A stretch of DNA of 64,000 nt, from positions 19,999-83,998 of the forward strand of contig LUJN01000040.1 of the NCBI GenBank assembly GCA_001689445.1. Direction: 5' to 3'. Of this stretch, positions 8,325 to 16,643 are shown piece by piece. A program made the position numbers and the translations under genes. Below the pieces are notes generated by a model. That model saw only the letters and a list, made by a program, of their open reading frames with translations, was not told the origin of the DNA and ran no database searches. The first letter of the stretch is position 1. The number at the start of each line of letters is the position of its first letter. The DNA comes from Bacteroidales bacterium M3 (GTDB lineage: Bacteria > Bacteroidota > Bacteroidia > Bacteroidales > Muribaculaceae).

Positions 8325-8807
8325 ATGAAAAAGATACCGAGTTTCACTATAGACCACACGCGGCTGCTGCGCGGCATATATGTCTCACGGCGTGATGTCA
8401 CCCCTGCGGGAGACGTCATCACCACATTTGACATCCGCATGACCGAGCCAAACCGCCAGCCGGCACTCTCTCCCGAAGCACTGCACGCTATGGAGCATCT
8501 CGCAGCGACATTCCTGCGCAACCATCCCACGTGGGCATCGCGGGTCATCTACTGGGGCCCGATGGGCTGCTGTACGGGCAACTACCTGCTGATGTCGGGC
8601 GAACTTACCCCACAGGACATCCTCCCGCTTATGCGCGAGACATTCGGGTTTGTCGCAAACTTTGAAGGAGATGTCCCCGGCGCGACACCCCGCGACTGCG
8701 GCAACTACTCGTTCATGGACCTTGCCGCCGCCCGACAGGCCGCACGCCGCTACCTTGACGAGGTGCTTGCCGACCCCTCCCCTGAAAACCTCAATTACCC
8801 CGCCTGA
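8325..8807 (+). CDS. luxS: S-ribosylhomocysteine lyase (AI-2 synthase)
   Basis: LuxS converts S-ribosylhomocysteine to homocysteine and DPD, the precursor of autoinducer-2. The 160-residue protein has the metal site HAMEH (His54, Glu57, His58) and Cys125 in PRDCGNYS. The GPMGC motif around residue 79 is followed by a second cysteine (GCCTGNY), where many homologues have a polar or charged residue. It is the second gene of an operon with mtnN upstream and an AlbA_2 protein 20 bases downstream. Confidence 0.96.
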   Translation: MKKIPSFTIDHTRLLRGIYVSRRDVTPAGDVITTFDIRMTEPNRQPALSPEALHAMEHLAATFLRNHPTWASRVIYWGPMGCCTGNYLLMSGELTPQDILPLMRETFGFVANFEGDVPGATPRDCGNYSFMDLAAARQAARRYLDEVLADPSPENLNYPA

Positions 8808-8827
8808 CCCATTTCCCCGCCAAAGCT

Positions 8828-9496
8828 ATGAAAGACATCCGCGCCATCCGGGGCCGACACTACCTGCAACGCCTCATCGACGAGGGGGAACACGAGCATC
8901 AGGACTTCAAATTTGCCATCTCCGATGCCCGCAAGATAGCACGCAGCATCTCGGCATTTGCCAACAACGCGGGCGGACGCCTGTTGGTCGGCGTGAAAGA
9001 CAACGGCCGCATCGCCGGCGTACGCAACGAGGAGGACATCTACGTCATCGAACAGGCTGCCGAGATGTACTGCCGCCCCTCGCAGCATGTCGACTTCTCG
9101 GCCTACCGTGCCGAGGGGGATGCCGTGGTCGTCATCGCCACAATAACCGCCGCACCGCGCCGCCCGGTAATGTCACAAGAGCCCGACCTGACATGGAACG
9201 CTTACTACCGCGTGGCCGATGAGAACATCCTCGCCCCCGATATCATGGTCAAGGCATGGCGGCGTCGCCACAGCCTCTGCACGACGGCTCCACTCACTCT
9301 CGGCGAGCGCGAGCTGTCGCTACTGAGCCTCATCGACCGCCACGGTGCAGTCACCCTCCACGACTACATCACTACCTCCCACCTCAGCAGCCCCGCCGCC
9401 GAGCAGGTCATCACAGCTCTCTACTCCATGGGTATCATCGACTTCCGCTACCACGCCCGCACGTTCCATCTCGTCCGCTCCACAGCCGAGGATTGA
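8828..9496 (+). CDS. AlbA_2 (Schlafen-type) domain protein
   Basis: The 222-residue protein begins with an AlbA_2 domain, recognisable from the EHQDFKFAISDARKIARSISAFANNAGGRLLVGVKDNG stretch (about residues 22-60, a Glu-x-x-x-hydrophobic-Lys pattern followed by the AFANxxGG motif). A small winged-helix-like C-terminal part follows (about 155-215). Related proteins are often called putative transcription regulators or divergent AAA-4 proteins, and AlbA_2 folds bind nucleic acid. By position it is the third gene of the mtnN-luxS operon, so it could couple AI-2/SAH metabolism to gene control; that is inference. Confidence 0.85.
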   Translation: MKDIRAIRGRHYLQRLIDEGEHEHQDFKFAISDARKIARSISAFANNAGGRLLVGVKDNGRIAGVRNEEDIYVIEQAAEMYCRPSQHVDFSAYRAEGDAVVVIATITAAPRRPVMSQEPDLTWNAYYRVADENILAPDIMVKAWRRRHSLCTTAPLTLGERELSLLSLIDRHGAVTLHDYITTSHLSSPAAEQVITALYSMGIIDFRYHARTFHLVRSTAED

Positions 9497-9596
9497 AGAT
9501 CCTAGCAAACCGGCTAATTGATTTTAATGAAGCACCCATAGGGTAAAGCCTAAAAAATACCCGATTTTAAGTATTTCATCCCTTGACATATGGCAG

Positions 9597-9604
9597 TAAT
9601 TTTG
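9597..9604 (+). promoter_or_regulatory. -7 element TAATTTTG without a downstream gene
   Basis: A full TAnnTTTG match lies more than 100 bases past the end of the AlbA_2 gene and more than 750 bases before the next protein gene, so it probably starts a non-coding transcript. Confidence 0.5.
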
Positions 9605-9611
9605 CATACAG

Positions 9612-9760
9612 ATAATTATACGAATATTGTGCCATGAATCACTGGCACCTCTCTCCCATACTTGGGTAAAGGTGGACGAGTAATCTATTTTATTCTTAAC
9701 GCTATTGTTTTATACGCCGACGGGCAGCAGGTTTGCGAAAACCATGCCGCCCGTCACTTC
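9612..9760 (+). ncRNA. Candidate small RNA
   Basis: After the -7 box at 9597-9604 there is a hairpin GTGCCA/TGGCAC (9629-9648), a second weaker one with CCCA/TGGG (near 9655-9667), and a two-level terminator-like hairpin GACGGGC/GCCCGTC with inner GGTTT/AAACC (9719-9755). Promoter, structured body and terminal hairpin together suggest a transcript of about 150 bases. It does not match tmRNA, RNase P, SRP RNA or any riboswitch I can recognise. Confidence 0.35.
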
Positions 9761-10388
9761 TTCACATAAAATGTTAAAATACGTGTGAGATTTGCAATTT
9801 TCGGAAACGCTGTATAATTTTGTCATACCGTATTGTCACATTTGTTGCGTCAAAGGAATGTGCGGTGAGCGATAGGATGGCGTGGAGGAGAGTCCGACCA
9901 CCCATGACAATGAGATAGCCTGATCGACAGCGCGACCTATCCACAAAAAGCACCCCCATCCCGCAGCAGATGCCTCCTGTCAGACAGTCATCGTAGGCCA
10001 TTCCGTGACCGAGGATCAACATGATTGTAAAATTTTAGACCCTACTGTAACAAGTATCTAAACACTCCAAGCCCGGTAACGACACAAGCAGGCGACCCCT
10101 GCTCCCGGACGGCGCATAGTATGCGCCCGTGTCCCACTTGGTTTACATCATCAGACCTCACGGATATTCCTTTCACCTACGACACAGACATCCCCCTTGC
10201 CACTTTGATAATCGACAAGCCCACGCCGTGACGGCGTGAAAGCCAATTTCCGTGTTTGCCTGTCATGAGACCGCCGGACGGCCGCCGGGCACTCTCCCCC
10301 GATACCGTAGGGAACAATCCGCCACCATCGGCAACATCACAACCAATCCAATTTAATAAACACAATGAATCACAAACGATTATAAAAG

Positions 10389-10733
10389 ATGCGAATGGAT
10401 ATTCTCAAGGAAATTCTGTTGCCCGGTCTCGCCGCCCTTGGAGGGATTCTTGCTACCGTGGCGTCGGTTTTGGGCATAGTAAGGAAACGGAAGCTTGACA
10501 CGCTCGCCGAAGATCTTGCCAAATCGCGGGCGCGCACGAGAAGCCTGAGTAAAGAATTGATGCAGGTTTACATGAACGTAAACGAGCTGCTCGATATAGA
10601 AGAGAAACTTTCGTCGCAATTGGGAATGTCAAAGAAAAGCGTGAGGTCGGGACACAAGACAGACCGTCACATTCACCCCAAGCACGTATCCACCCGCATC
10701 GAAGAACTTAGGAACCAATTAAATAACCAATAG
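10389..10733 (+). CDS. Small membrane-anchored coiled-coil protein, unknown function
   Basis: The 114-residue protein has an N-terminal hydrophobic helix (about 8-29, LPGLAALGGILATVASVLGI). A basic and then heptad-like helical region rich in L, E and K follows, and the tail is His/Lys-rich. The start could be 10389 or the ATG at 10395. It ends three bases before the LRR gene, so the two are very likely cotranscribed. I do not recognise the family. Confidence 0.6.
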   Translation: MRMDILKEILLPGLAALGGILATVASVLGIVRKRKLDTLAEDLAKSRARTRSLSKELMQVYMNVNELLDIEEKLSSQLGMSKKSVRSGHKTDRHIHPKHVSTRIEELRNQLNNQ

Positions 10734-10736
10734 ATT

Positions 10737-12611
10737 ATGCAAAACATCATTAAAAAATTATCATTACTCTTGTTGGCGGGAATCTCTTTGTTCGCCTCGG
10801 AGATGTCTCATGCTGAAGACATTCCGGACTGTTATATCCGTCTTGCATCTAATCCACATACTTCGTCCTCGAGGTATTATGAGGGAACCACCTCAGACGG
10901 TATGATATTCGGCATATATTTGAATACTCCCGGCCATTACGGTGAAGGTTACCGTTTTGTTGGATTTAGGAATCCCGATGAAGTTCCGGAACGTGTCGTG
11001 ATTCCCGAGAAAGTCCGCTTCATCCCCCAGTCGGGCGACGCTGAAGTAGCATCAATTAGCGTCGTCGAATACTCGTTCAGTAATTGCAAAAACCTAAAGG
11101 AGATTGTTCTCGACTGTTGTAATGACCTGAATTGTTTCAGTGAATGCGAGTCTCTTGAGAGCATAGTCTACAGAGGGGGGAGTGAGAGGATTACAGGTCG
11201 AATCATATCTTCTCCTTTGCTTAAAAGTATTAAGTTCGGTGAATACTCGGAATTTGATTGCGTCCGAGCTTTCGCAAGCTGCCCTTCATTAGAGAGGTTA
11301 GAGTTGATGGGGGGAGGACAAGTAAGGGATCTCTTCCTACCTGAATCCGATGTTTATGGTTGGTCCACTCAATATAGTTCCATATCTCCGGGAGACTGGG
11401 ATTATAATGACAATAAGTACTATCGGGATTATTTTTCCGCTTCTTTTTATTGGTTCGGGAACATGGCGGAAAATGCGGAAATTGTTATTCCTTTCAAGTA
11501 TCGTGCTCAATGTTATGAGGTTGATTATTATCATAATGGCCTTTACAAGATGGCCCGGAACATAAGGATAGCGGATCCGGAAAACACTTTAACCCTGGAA
11601 TATAGCCTTAATTACGCAGGCGAACTCGTAAATAAAATCAATCTTGATGATGTGTTAAAGGTACGCTCAATCAAGCTCTCCGGCCCGATCAATGGGGTGG
11701 AGATGGCCATTATTAAAAAAATGAAGAATATTGAAACCATCGACCTTTCCGACACCAGGATTGTTGAGGGGGGATTGCCCGGTGACTGTCAGACGCAAGA
11801 AGGAGTATTTCAGAAAGATTATCTGGAAGGTCTCTATCCCAAAAGGGTTTTGATGCCTAAGGTATCGAGGATTGAAAGCCTTCCCGAATGGCCTCTTGAG
11901 GAGTTCCGAATACCCGAAGGTGTTGAAAGCATGGGAACAATAGAAGAATTGCACTTCCTTCAGGAATTGGAGATTCCCTCAAGCGTAACTGAAATCGGAG
12001 AGCTGTATCATTTATCGTCATTGAAACGCTTGGTGATACCTGACAATGTTAAATCTGTCGGCACAATCGGCGGGTGTCCCCAGTTAGAGGAATTGGTTTA
12101 CGGAAAAGGGATTGAATCGGTTCCCGGACTGGGCAAAGATAATTTCTGCCGGAAGCTCAAGAAAGTCGTGATGAGCGAGAACGTGAAGGATATATCCGGT
12201 TTCCTGGGATATAATGCGTATGGTAATGATAGATATTGTCTTGACGACGTGTATCTTCCTGTAGCGAGGGCAATGCAGTATCCCGAGACCATCCACGGCA
12301 CCAATCTTTATGTGCCCAAAGGTTTCCGCAATACCTATCTGCTCTGCGGTTGGAATGAAGGATTCTCGAACATCATAGAGATGGACGACTCGGGTATAGA
12401 GGACACAGAGGCGACGGAGCGTGGCATCGTACAGGTTGAAGGACGGGACATTGTTCCGGTCGGCTTTCAGGAAGGAACCCTCATGGCGGTTTATTCGCTG
12501 GACGGCGCGTCGATCTATTCGGGACTGACGCAGAGGATACAAGGATTATCCGCCGGCATCTACATAGTAACCGTCGGCAACGACTTCCGGGCCAAGGTGA
12601 TAGTGCGCTGA
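10737..12611 (+). CDS. Leucine-rich repeat (BspA/LRR_5-type) surface protein with T9SS sorting domain
   Basis: The 624-residue protein opens with a signal peptide (LSLLLLAGISLFASEMSHA). BspA-like LRR_5 repeats are visible as spaced blocks such as LQELEIPSSVTEIG, LKRLVIPDNVKSVG and LEELVYGKGIESVP (about 380-480). The C-terminus (about 560-624) ends GLSAGIYIVTVGNDFRAKVI, typical of a type A T9SS sorting domain, so export by the system encoded 6-13 kb away and cell-surface attachment are expected. BspA-type repeats often mediate adhesion. The gene is clearly AT-richer than its neighbours, which suggests recent acquisition or relaxed codon use. Confidence 0.82.
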   Translation: MQNIIKKLSLLLLAGISLFASEMSHAEDIPDCYIRLASNPHTSSSRYYEGTTSDGMIFGIYLNTPGHYGEGYRFVGFRNPDEVPERVVIPEKVRFIPQSGDAEVASISVVEYSFSNCKNLKEIVLDCCNDLNCFSECESLESIVYRGGSERITGRIISSPLLKSIKFGEYSEFDCVRAFASCPSLERLELMGGGQVRDLFLPESDVYGWSTQYSSISPGDWDYNDNKYYRDYFSASFYWFGNMAENAEIVIPFKYRAQCYEVDYYHNGLYKMARNIRIADPENTLTLEYSLNYAGELVNKINLDDVLKVRSIKLSGPINGVEMAIIKKMKNIETIDLSDTRIVEGGLPGDCQTQEGVFQKDYLEGLYPKRVLMPKVSRIESLPEWPLEEFRIPEGVESMGTIEELHFLQELEIPSSVTEIGELYHLSSLKRLVIPDNVKSVGTIGGCPQLEELVYGKGIESVPGLGKDNFCRKLKKVVMSENVKDISGFLGYNAYGNDRYCLDDVYLPVARAMQYPETIHGTNLYVPKGFRNTYLLCGWNEGFSNIIEMDDSGIEDTEATERGIVQVEGRDIVPVGFQEGTLMAVYSLDGASIYSGLTQRIQGLSAGIYIVTVGNDFRAKVIVR

Positions 12612-12742
12612 CGACCTTTATCCTTCCATATATCCCGAGGAGAGTGTGGCAAAACTTGGCAAATATGTGGAACGGCCCATCAATGTAGGGACATGTTGAG
12701 AAATTGGCAGTTCTGCGACAGCCTCACCACATCCTCACCCAT

Positions 12743-12777
12743 AAGGTGGTGTTGCAAGTTTGCAACACCACCTTTTT
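12743..12777 (+). terminator. Strong intrinsic terminator after the LRR gene
   Basis: Perfect 15-bp arms (AAGGTGGTGTTGCAA and its complement, 12743-12757 and 12760-12774) with a 2-base spacer are followed by a T-run. This is the clearest intrinsic terminator in the window. Confidence 0.85.
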
Positions 12778-12818
12778 CTAAATTCCACCCCAGTGCCCGA
12801 TATTTCTGTGAAATATGG

Positions 12819-12848
12819 TTGCAGAATGGAGGAATATGATTATTTTTG
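12819..12848 (+). promoter_or_regulatory. Promoter of the GH81 gene
   Basis: TTG (12819-12821) is followed after 19 bases by TATTTTTG (12841-12848), a consensus Bacteroidetes promoter. The leader to the ATG at 12942 is about 85 bases. Confidence 0.7.
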
Positions 12849-12941
12849 CAACCGTATGTTATTTTGGCGGCATAGGTGTTTTTGTAAAGTGTTTTTGCCG
12901 CCGACTATTTTTATTAACAGGGATAAAGTGATTTACCTATC

Positions 12942-15833
12942 ATGAAGACAAAAATTCTTCTTGCGGCGGCAGCTGTGACGCTGCTTGCCCCATCCGCTTC
13001 GATGTCCGAGATTGTACAGGCCGGCAGCGGAAGTTACACAACCGAGTTTCCAGGCACCGATGCGGCCGGACGCAACGGCTATCCGACCGCCTCACTGCTG
13101 TTGAGCGGACGCGCCGTCGGCAAGCCCGTGCCATCCAACGACTGGTGGTCAAAAAAACTCACACATGCCACTCCCGAGAATCTGTTCAACTACCCGCTTG
13201 GTCTACAGACCCCGGGCAACGGACTGGTGATACTGAAAAGCCCGACCGGCGGAGCTATTGCCGGCGACCGCCCTCTGACGGTGGGAGTCCGGGGCCTGTC
13301 ATGTGACGCAGTGACCGTGTGCGACTATTCCGACTGGACTGTCACATTCGCATGGGATAACGGCTCGACACGCATGGAGGCCATCATACCCACAGGCTCG
13401 CCGATGGTCTACTTCACCAAGACAGGTTCCCAGCCCGTGTCGATAGACTGGGGCAACTGGGGCGACCTGAGCATCAACGGCAACATAGCGGTCATCACAG
13501 GCAGTTTCAACGGTGCATCCTATGCCCTGTATGCCCCCTCGGGAAGCACATGGGAACGCGAAGGCTCAGCTCTCGTCTCAGACCTCGGAGGCAAAGACTA
13601 TTGGTCTGTAGCACTCCTGCCCTCCTCCAACAACGCCTCCGCCCAGGCTGCGGAATGGCAACAGCACGCGTTTACATTCCCTGCCGACACCCGCGCGACA
13701 TGGGTGTATGACGAGAAGACCGGACGCGTCACCACAACCTACACCGTAACTCCCGATGTCAAAGAGGGGAACGGCACATGCCTGTTCGGGCTTCTTCCCC
13801 ACCAATGGGCACACCTCAAGGGCAACCCGTCACTGGAGGCAGCGACATACGAGACGGTGCGCGGCACAATGCGCATGCTCGGAGCCAACAGTTTCTCCAC
13901 CGAGTTGACCTTCCACGGCATACTCCCCACACTGCCCCAAGTGACTTCCGAGGCGAGCGGATACTCATCGGCAGAGCTTGACCGCCTCATCAAGGAGACC
14001 CTCGATAACGACGGACTGGACCCGTGGACCGACAGCTACAACGACGGACAGCTACTCAACCGCCTCGTGCAGACAGGACGCATAGCCCGCGAGAAGGGCA
14101 ACACGACCGCGTTAAACACTGCAATAGCAAAAGTGAAATCGCAGATTGAGAACTGGCTCACCTATACTCCCGGAGAGAAAGCCTTCTTGTTCTACTACTA
14201 CAAGCCGTGGGGCACAATGTTAGGATATCCTGCAGGTCACGGGCAGGACACCAATATCAACGACCACCATTTCCACTGGGGATACATAATCCATGCAGCA
14301 GCATGGCTGGCCCAGAACGATCCGGCATGGGGACAGAAATGGAAGCCCATGGTGGAACTGCTCATCCGTGATGCCGCATCGACCGACCGCAACGACCCGC
14401 TGTTCCCCTACCAGCGTTCATTCAGCCCCTACTCGGGTCACTGCTGGGCCAACGGCACGGCATCAATCGGCATAGGCAACGACCAGGAATCGACATCAGA
14501 ATCCATGCAGTTCCACTCCTCGCTCATCCACTGGGGAGAGGTGACAGGCAACAAGGCCATCCGCGACCTCGGCATATACATGTATGTCACCGAGCAGTCG
14601 GCAGTAGAGGAATACTGGTTTGACATCCACGACCGCAACCTGCCTGCGGGATACAAGCAGAAAGGCAAGTTTGTAGTGTCGCGCGTATTCACCAATGCCT
14701 ACGACTCCAACAATTTCTGGGGTGCAGGACCCGAAGGCTCCTACGGCATACAGCTCTACCCCATCCACGGCGGCTCGTTCTATCTCGTCGACAATCCCGA
14801 GTGGTCGGCACGGTTCTGGCGTGCATTCGAGACCGACACCGACGTGCTGCGCAACGTGGAGAACGCCAACATATGGTACGACACCCTGTGGCAGTTCCTC
14901 GCCATGATGGATGCCAACCGCGCCATCTCGCTCTACAACGCCTACCCGCAGCGCGGGCTTAAATTCGGCATCTCAGCTGCTCAGACCTACCAATGGCTCC
15001 ACTCCATGGCCGAATTGGGACAGCCCGACCGCACCATAACCGCCGACTACCCCATCGCCGCCGCATTTGAGAAAAACGGCAAGATGACCTATGTAGCCCA
15101 CAACTACTCATCGTCGCCACGCACAGTGACATTCTCCGACGGCGGCACACTGGAAGTCCCCGCCAACTCCATGGCTACATCGGAAGGCATATCCAGCCGT
15201 CCTATCGACCCGATTGACCCCATAGATCCTATCGACCCGGTTGACCCCGACCCCTCGGGCTATTGCACCTACACCTCATCCGAGGCCACCGACGGCAGCT
15301 TTGCCGGGCCATACACCCTTTCCTACCGCACTGACGGCGACAAGGTGGAGATTACAGCTAAGTTTGACGGCGACTATGTAGGCCTCGCCGTGGCATATAT
15401 CTTCAATGAGACCCAGGGCTTTGCAGAGCTGCCGATGTCGGCCGACGGCGATGCCACATTCAAGGGAGCAATCTCCGGCGTATCAGCAGGACAGGAGGTA
15501 AAATTCCGCATCAAGATAGCCTATGCCGGCGGTCTCGGCGTCACCAACCAGGTGACCTACAAAGTCGGCACAATCTGCGACATCACGGGACTTGACACCC
15601 TCCCCGCCGATGCCGTGAACATCTGGCCGACTCCTGTGCGCGACATCCTCAACATTACCGTCAACGCACCCTCAGCCCATACCTACGTGTGGGACGCATC
15701 TGGGGCACTCGTCCATGAGGCCGACATCGCCACCCGCGCGGCTATCGACGCCTCTGCCTGGGCACGCGGCATCTACTTCATCCGCATCGAGACCCCGCAA
15801 GGCATCCACGTCTCCAAAGTCGTGAAGCAATAA
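12942..15833 (+). CDS. GH81 endo-1,3-beta-glucanase with T9SS sorting domain
   Basis: The 963-residue protein has a signal peptide (about 1-20) and a GH81 catalytic region (about 40-745). NDHHFHWGYIIH (about 438) carries the general-acid Asp, and NDQESTSESMQF (about 512) holds the family's catalytic glutamates; SGHCWANG precedes it. A linker of repeated PID units follows (about 752-768), then a beta-sandwich module (about 775-870) and a type A T9SS sorting domain at the end (IWPTPVRDILNITV to YFIRIETPQG). GH81 enzymes cut beta-1,3-glucans such as laminarin, fungal or cereal glucans. The enzyme should be secreted by T9SS and held on the cell surface. It is monocistronic, and no SusC/SusD pair is nearby. 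Confidence 0.93.
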   Translation: MKTKILLAAAAVTLLAPSASMSEIVQAGSGSYTTEFPGTDAAGRNGYPTASLLLSGRAVGKPVPSNDWWSKKLTHATPENLFNYPLGLQTPGNGLVILKSPTGGAIAGDRPLTVGVRGLSCDAVTVCDYSDWTVTFAWDNGSTRMEAIIPTGSPMVYFTKTGSQPVSIDWGNWGDLSINGNIAVITGSFNGASYALYAPSGSTWEREGSALVSDLGGKDYWSVALLPSSNNASAQAAEWQQHAFTFPADTRATWVYDEKTGRVTTTYTVTPDVKEGNGTCLFGLLPHQWAHLKGNPSLEAATYETVRGTMRMLGANSFSTELTFHGILPTLPQVTSEASGYSSAELDRLIKETLDNDGLDPWTDSYNDGQLLNRLVQTGRIAREKGNTTALNTAIAKVKSQIENWLTYTPGEKAFLFYYYKPWGTMLGYPAGHGQDTNINDHHFHWGYIIHAAAWLAQNDPAWGQKWKPMVELLIRDAASTDRNDPLFPYQRSFSPYSGHCWANGTASIGIGNDQESTSESMQFHSSLIHWGEVTGNKAIRDLGIYMYVTEQSAVEEYWFDIHDRNLPAGYKQKGKFVVSRVFTNAYDSNNFWGAGPEGSYGIQLYPIHGGSFYLVDNPEWSARFWRAFETDTDVLRNVENANIWYDTLWQFLAMMDANRAISLYNAYPQRGLKFGISAAQTYQWLHSMAELGQPDRTITADYPIAAAFEKNGKMTYVAHNYSSSPRTVTFSDGGTLEVPANSMATSEGISSRPIDPIDPIDPIDPVDPDPSGYCTYTSSEATDGSFAGPYTLSYRTDGDKVEITAKFDGDYVGLAVAYIFNETQGFAELPMSADGDATFKGAISGVSAGQEVKFRIKIAYAGGLGVTNQVTYKVGTICDITGLDTLPADAVNIWPTPVRDILNITVNAPSAHTYVWDASGALVHEADIATRAAIDASAWARGIYFIRIETPQGIHVSKVVKQ

Positions 15834-15855
15834 CGCCCGACCGGCCACATACCAT

Positions 15856-15891
15856 CAACGCCCGACAACGATTTCATCGTGTCGGGCGTTG
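15856..15891 (+). terminator. Terminator hairpin after the GH81 gene
   Basis: Arms CAACGCCCGAC and GTCGGGCGTTG enclose ACGAT/ATCGT with a short loop, about 20 bases after the stop. The right arm also supplies the TTG of the next promoter. Confidence 0.7.
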
Positions 15892-15918
15892 TAATTTCAA
15901 GGACAATCGCTATATTTG
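15889..15918 (+). promoter_or_regulatory. Promoter of the MntA/HepT pair
   Basis: TTG (15889-15891), 19 bases, then TATATTTG (15911-15918). The leader to the ATG at 15944 is short. Confidence 0.65.
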
Positions 15919-15943
15919 CAGATATCCTCAACTCAAAGAGTCC

Positions 15944-16252
15944 ATGAAACTGATTGAACTAAATATCAAGCGCATCATAGAGCTATGTCGGCTCCATAGG
16001 GTAAAAACGTTGTCGGTATTCGGGTCAATACTTACCGAGCGGTTTAATGACAATAGCGATGTGGACTTGCTTGTCAACTTCGACACGACCAATCATGAAG
16101 AATGGGACTATGTGTCCAATTATTTCAATTTCCAAGATGCATTAGAGGCACTTTTTGGACGCAAAGTAGACCTCATAGAGGAAAAGGGCTTGAGGAATAA
16201 ATATTTTATTGACGAGGTCAACCGCACAAAACAATTGGTATATGCCCGATAA
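15944..16252 (+). CDS. mntA: MNT-type nucleotidyltransferase antitoxin
   Basis: The 102-residue minimal nucleotidyltransferase has the motif GSx10DxD (Gly27-Ser28, Asp39, Asp41; FGSILTERFNDNSDVDLLV). In characterised MntA-HepT systems this enzyme AMPylates a tyrosine of the HepT toxin and silences it. Its end overlaps the next gene by 11 bases, which is typical for the pair. Confidence 0.88.
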   Translation: MKLIELNIKRIIELCRLHRVKTLSVFGSILTERFNDNSDVDLLVNFDTTNHEEWDYVSNYFNFQDALEALFGRKVDLIEEKGLRNKYFIDEVNRTKQLVYAR

Positions 16253-16595
16253 ATATATAATTGTCTATCTTCAAGACATCCTCGATGCAATAAATGACAT
16301 TGAAAGCTGCTTTCAAGAAGTTCCAAGGCGATACGACATTTTTGAAAACAGCATTGCCCTAAGATGCGTGGTGGAACGGAAAACCGAAATTATGGGTGAA
16401 GCACTAAACCGGATACGGAAAATCGACCCTGCATTCAATATTCCCAATCTAAGGGCTATTATAGATACACGCAATAGAATCATTCATGCCTATGACAGTG
16501 TCCAGCCCGAATTTTTATGGGGATTGGTAATCCGGCATATTCCTGCACTTAAAATTGATATCCAAAAGATATTGACAGAATATGCAGAACATTAG
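16242..16595 (+). CDS. hepT: HepT-like (DUF86) HEPN ribonuclease toxin
   Basis: From the ATG at 16242 the protein has 117 residues and the HEPN motif Rx4HxY (Arg77, His82, Tyr84; RNRIIHAYD). HepT toxins cleave RNA, including tRNA, and the tyrosine of the motif is the target of AMPylation by MntA. The start at 16242 is chosen because the upstream in-frame start has no homology-like sequence and the MPDKYI start matches the family's usual beginning. Together with mntA it forms a small, AT-richer toxin-antitoxin unit. Confidence 0.87.
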   Translation: MPDKYIIVYLQDILDAINDIESCFQEVPRRYDIFENSIALRCVVERKTEIMGEALNRIRKIDPAFNIPNLRAIIDTRNRIIHAYDSVQPEFLWGLVIRHIPALKIDIQKILTEYAEH

Positions 16596-16643
16596 GCGGA
16601 GTTTTCATGTTTCATTGATAGGAATCTAAAGTTTCAACGAATC

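Larger units (their letters stand above)
9497..10388. other. 892-base region without a confident protein gene
   Basis: This gap separates the luxS operon from the LRR gene pair. It holds a consensus promoter box, a possible small RNA ending in a hairpin (9612-9760), and several GC palindromes: GGCGCATAGTATGCGCC at 10111-10127, CACGCCGTGACGGCGTG at 10222-10238 and a GCCGGACGGCC block near 10268. An 82-codon minus-strand frame (9774-10022) has no recognisable family. Nothing resembling a transposase, tRNA or rRNA was found. Confidence 0.6.
12612..12941. other. 330-base intergenic region before the GH81 gene
   Basis: It contains the strong terminator of the LRR gene (12743-12777) and the GH81 promoter (12819-12848). 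The remaining sequence shows no frame or structure that I can support. Confidence 0.6.

Noticed and set aside
9774..10022. 82-codon minus-strand frame in the large gap
   Set aside because: No family, signal or membrane pattern is seen, no -7 box lies upstream, and the codon use is unlike the neighbours. It remains possible but is not supported.
15190..15250. PID-coding repeats in the GH81 gene as a phase-variable tandem repeat
   Set aside because: The unit is nine bases, so copy changes would not shift the frame, and codons differ between units. It is most simply a flexible linker.
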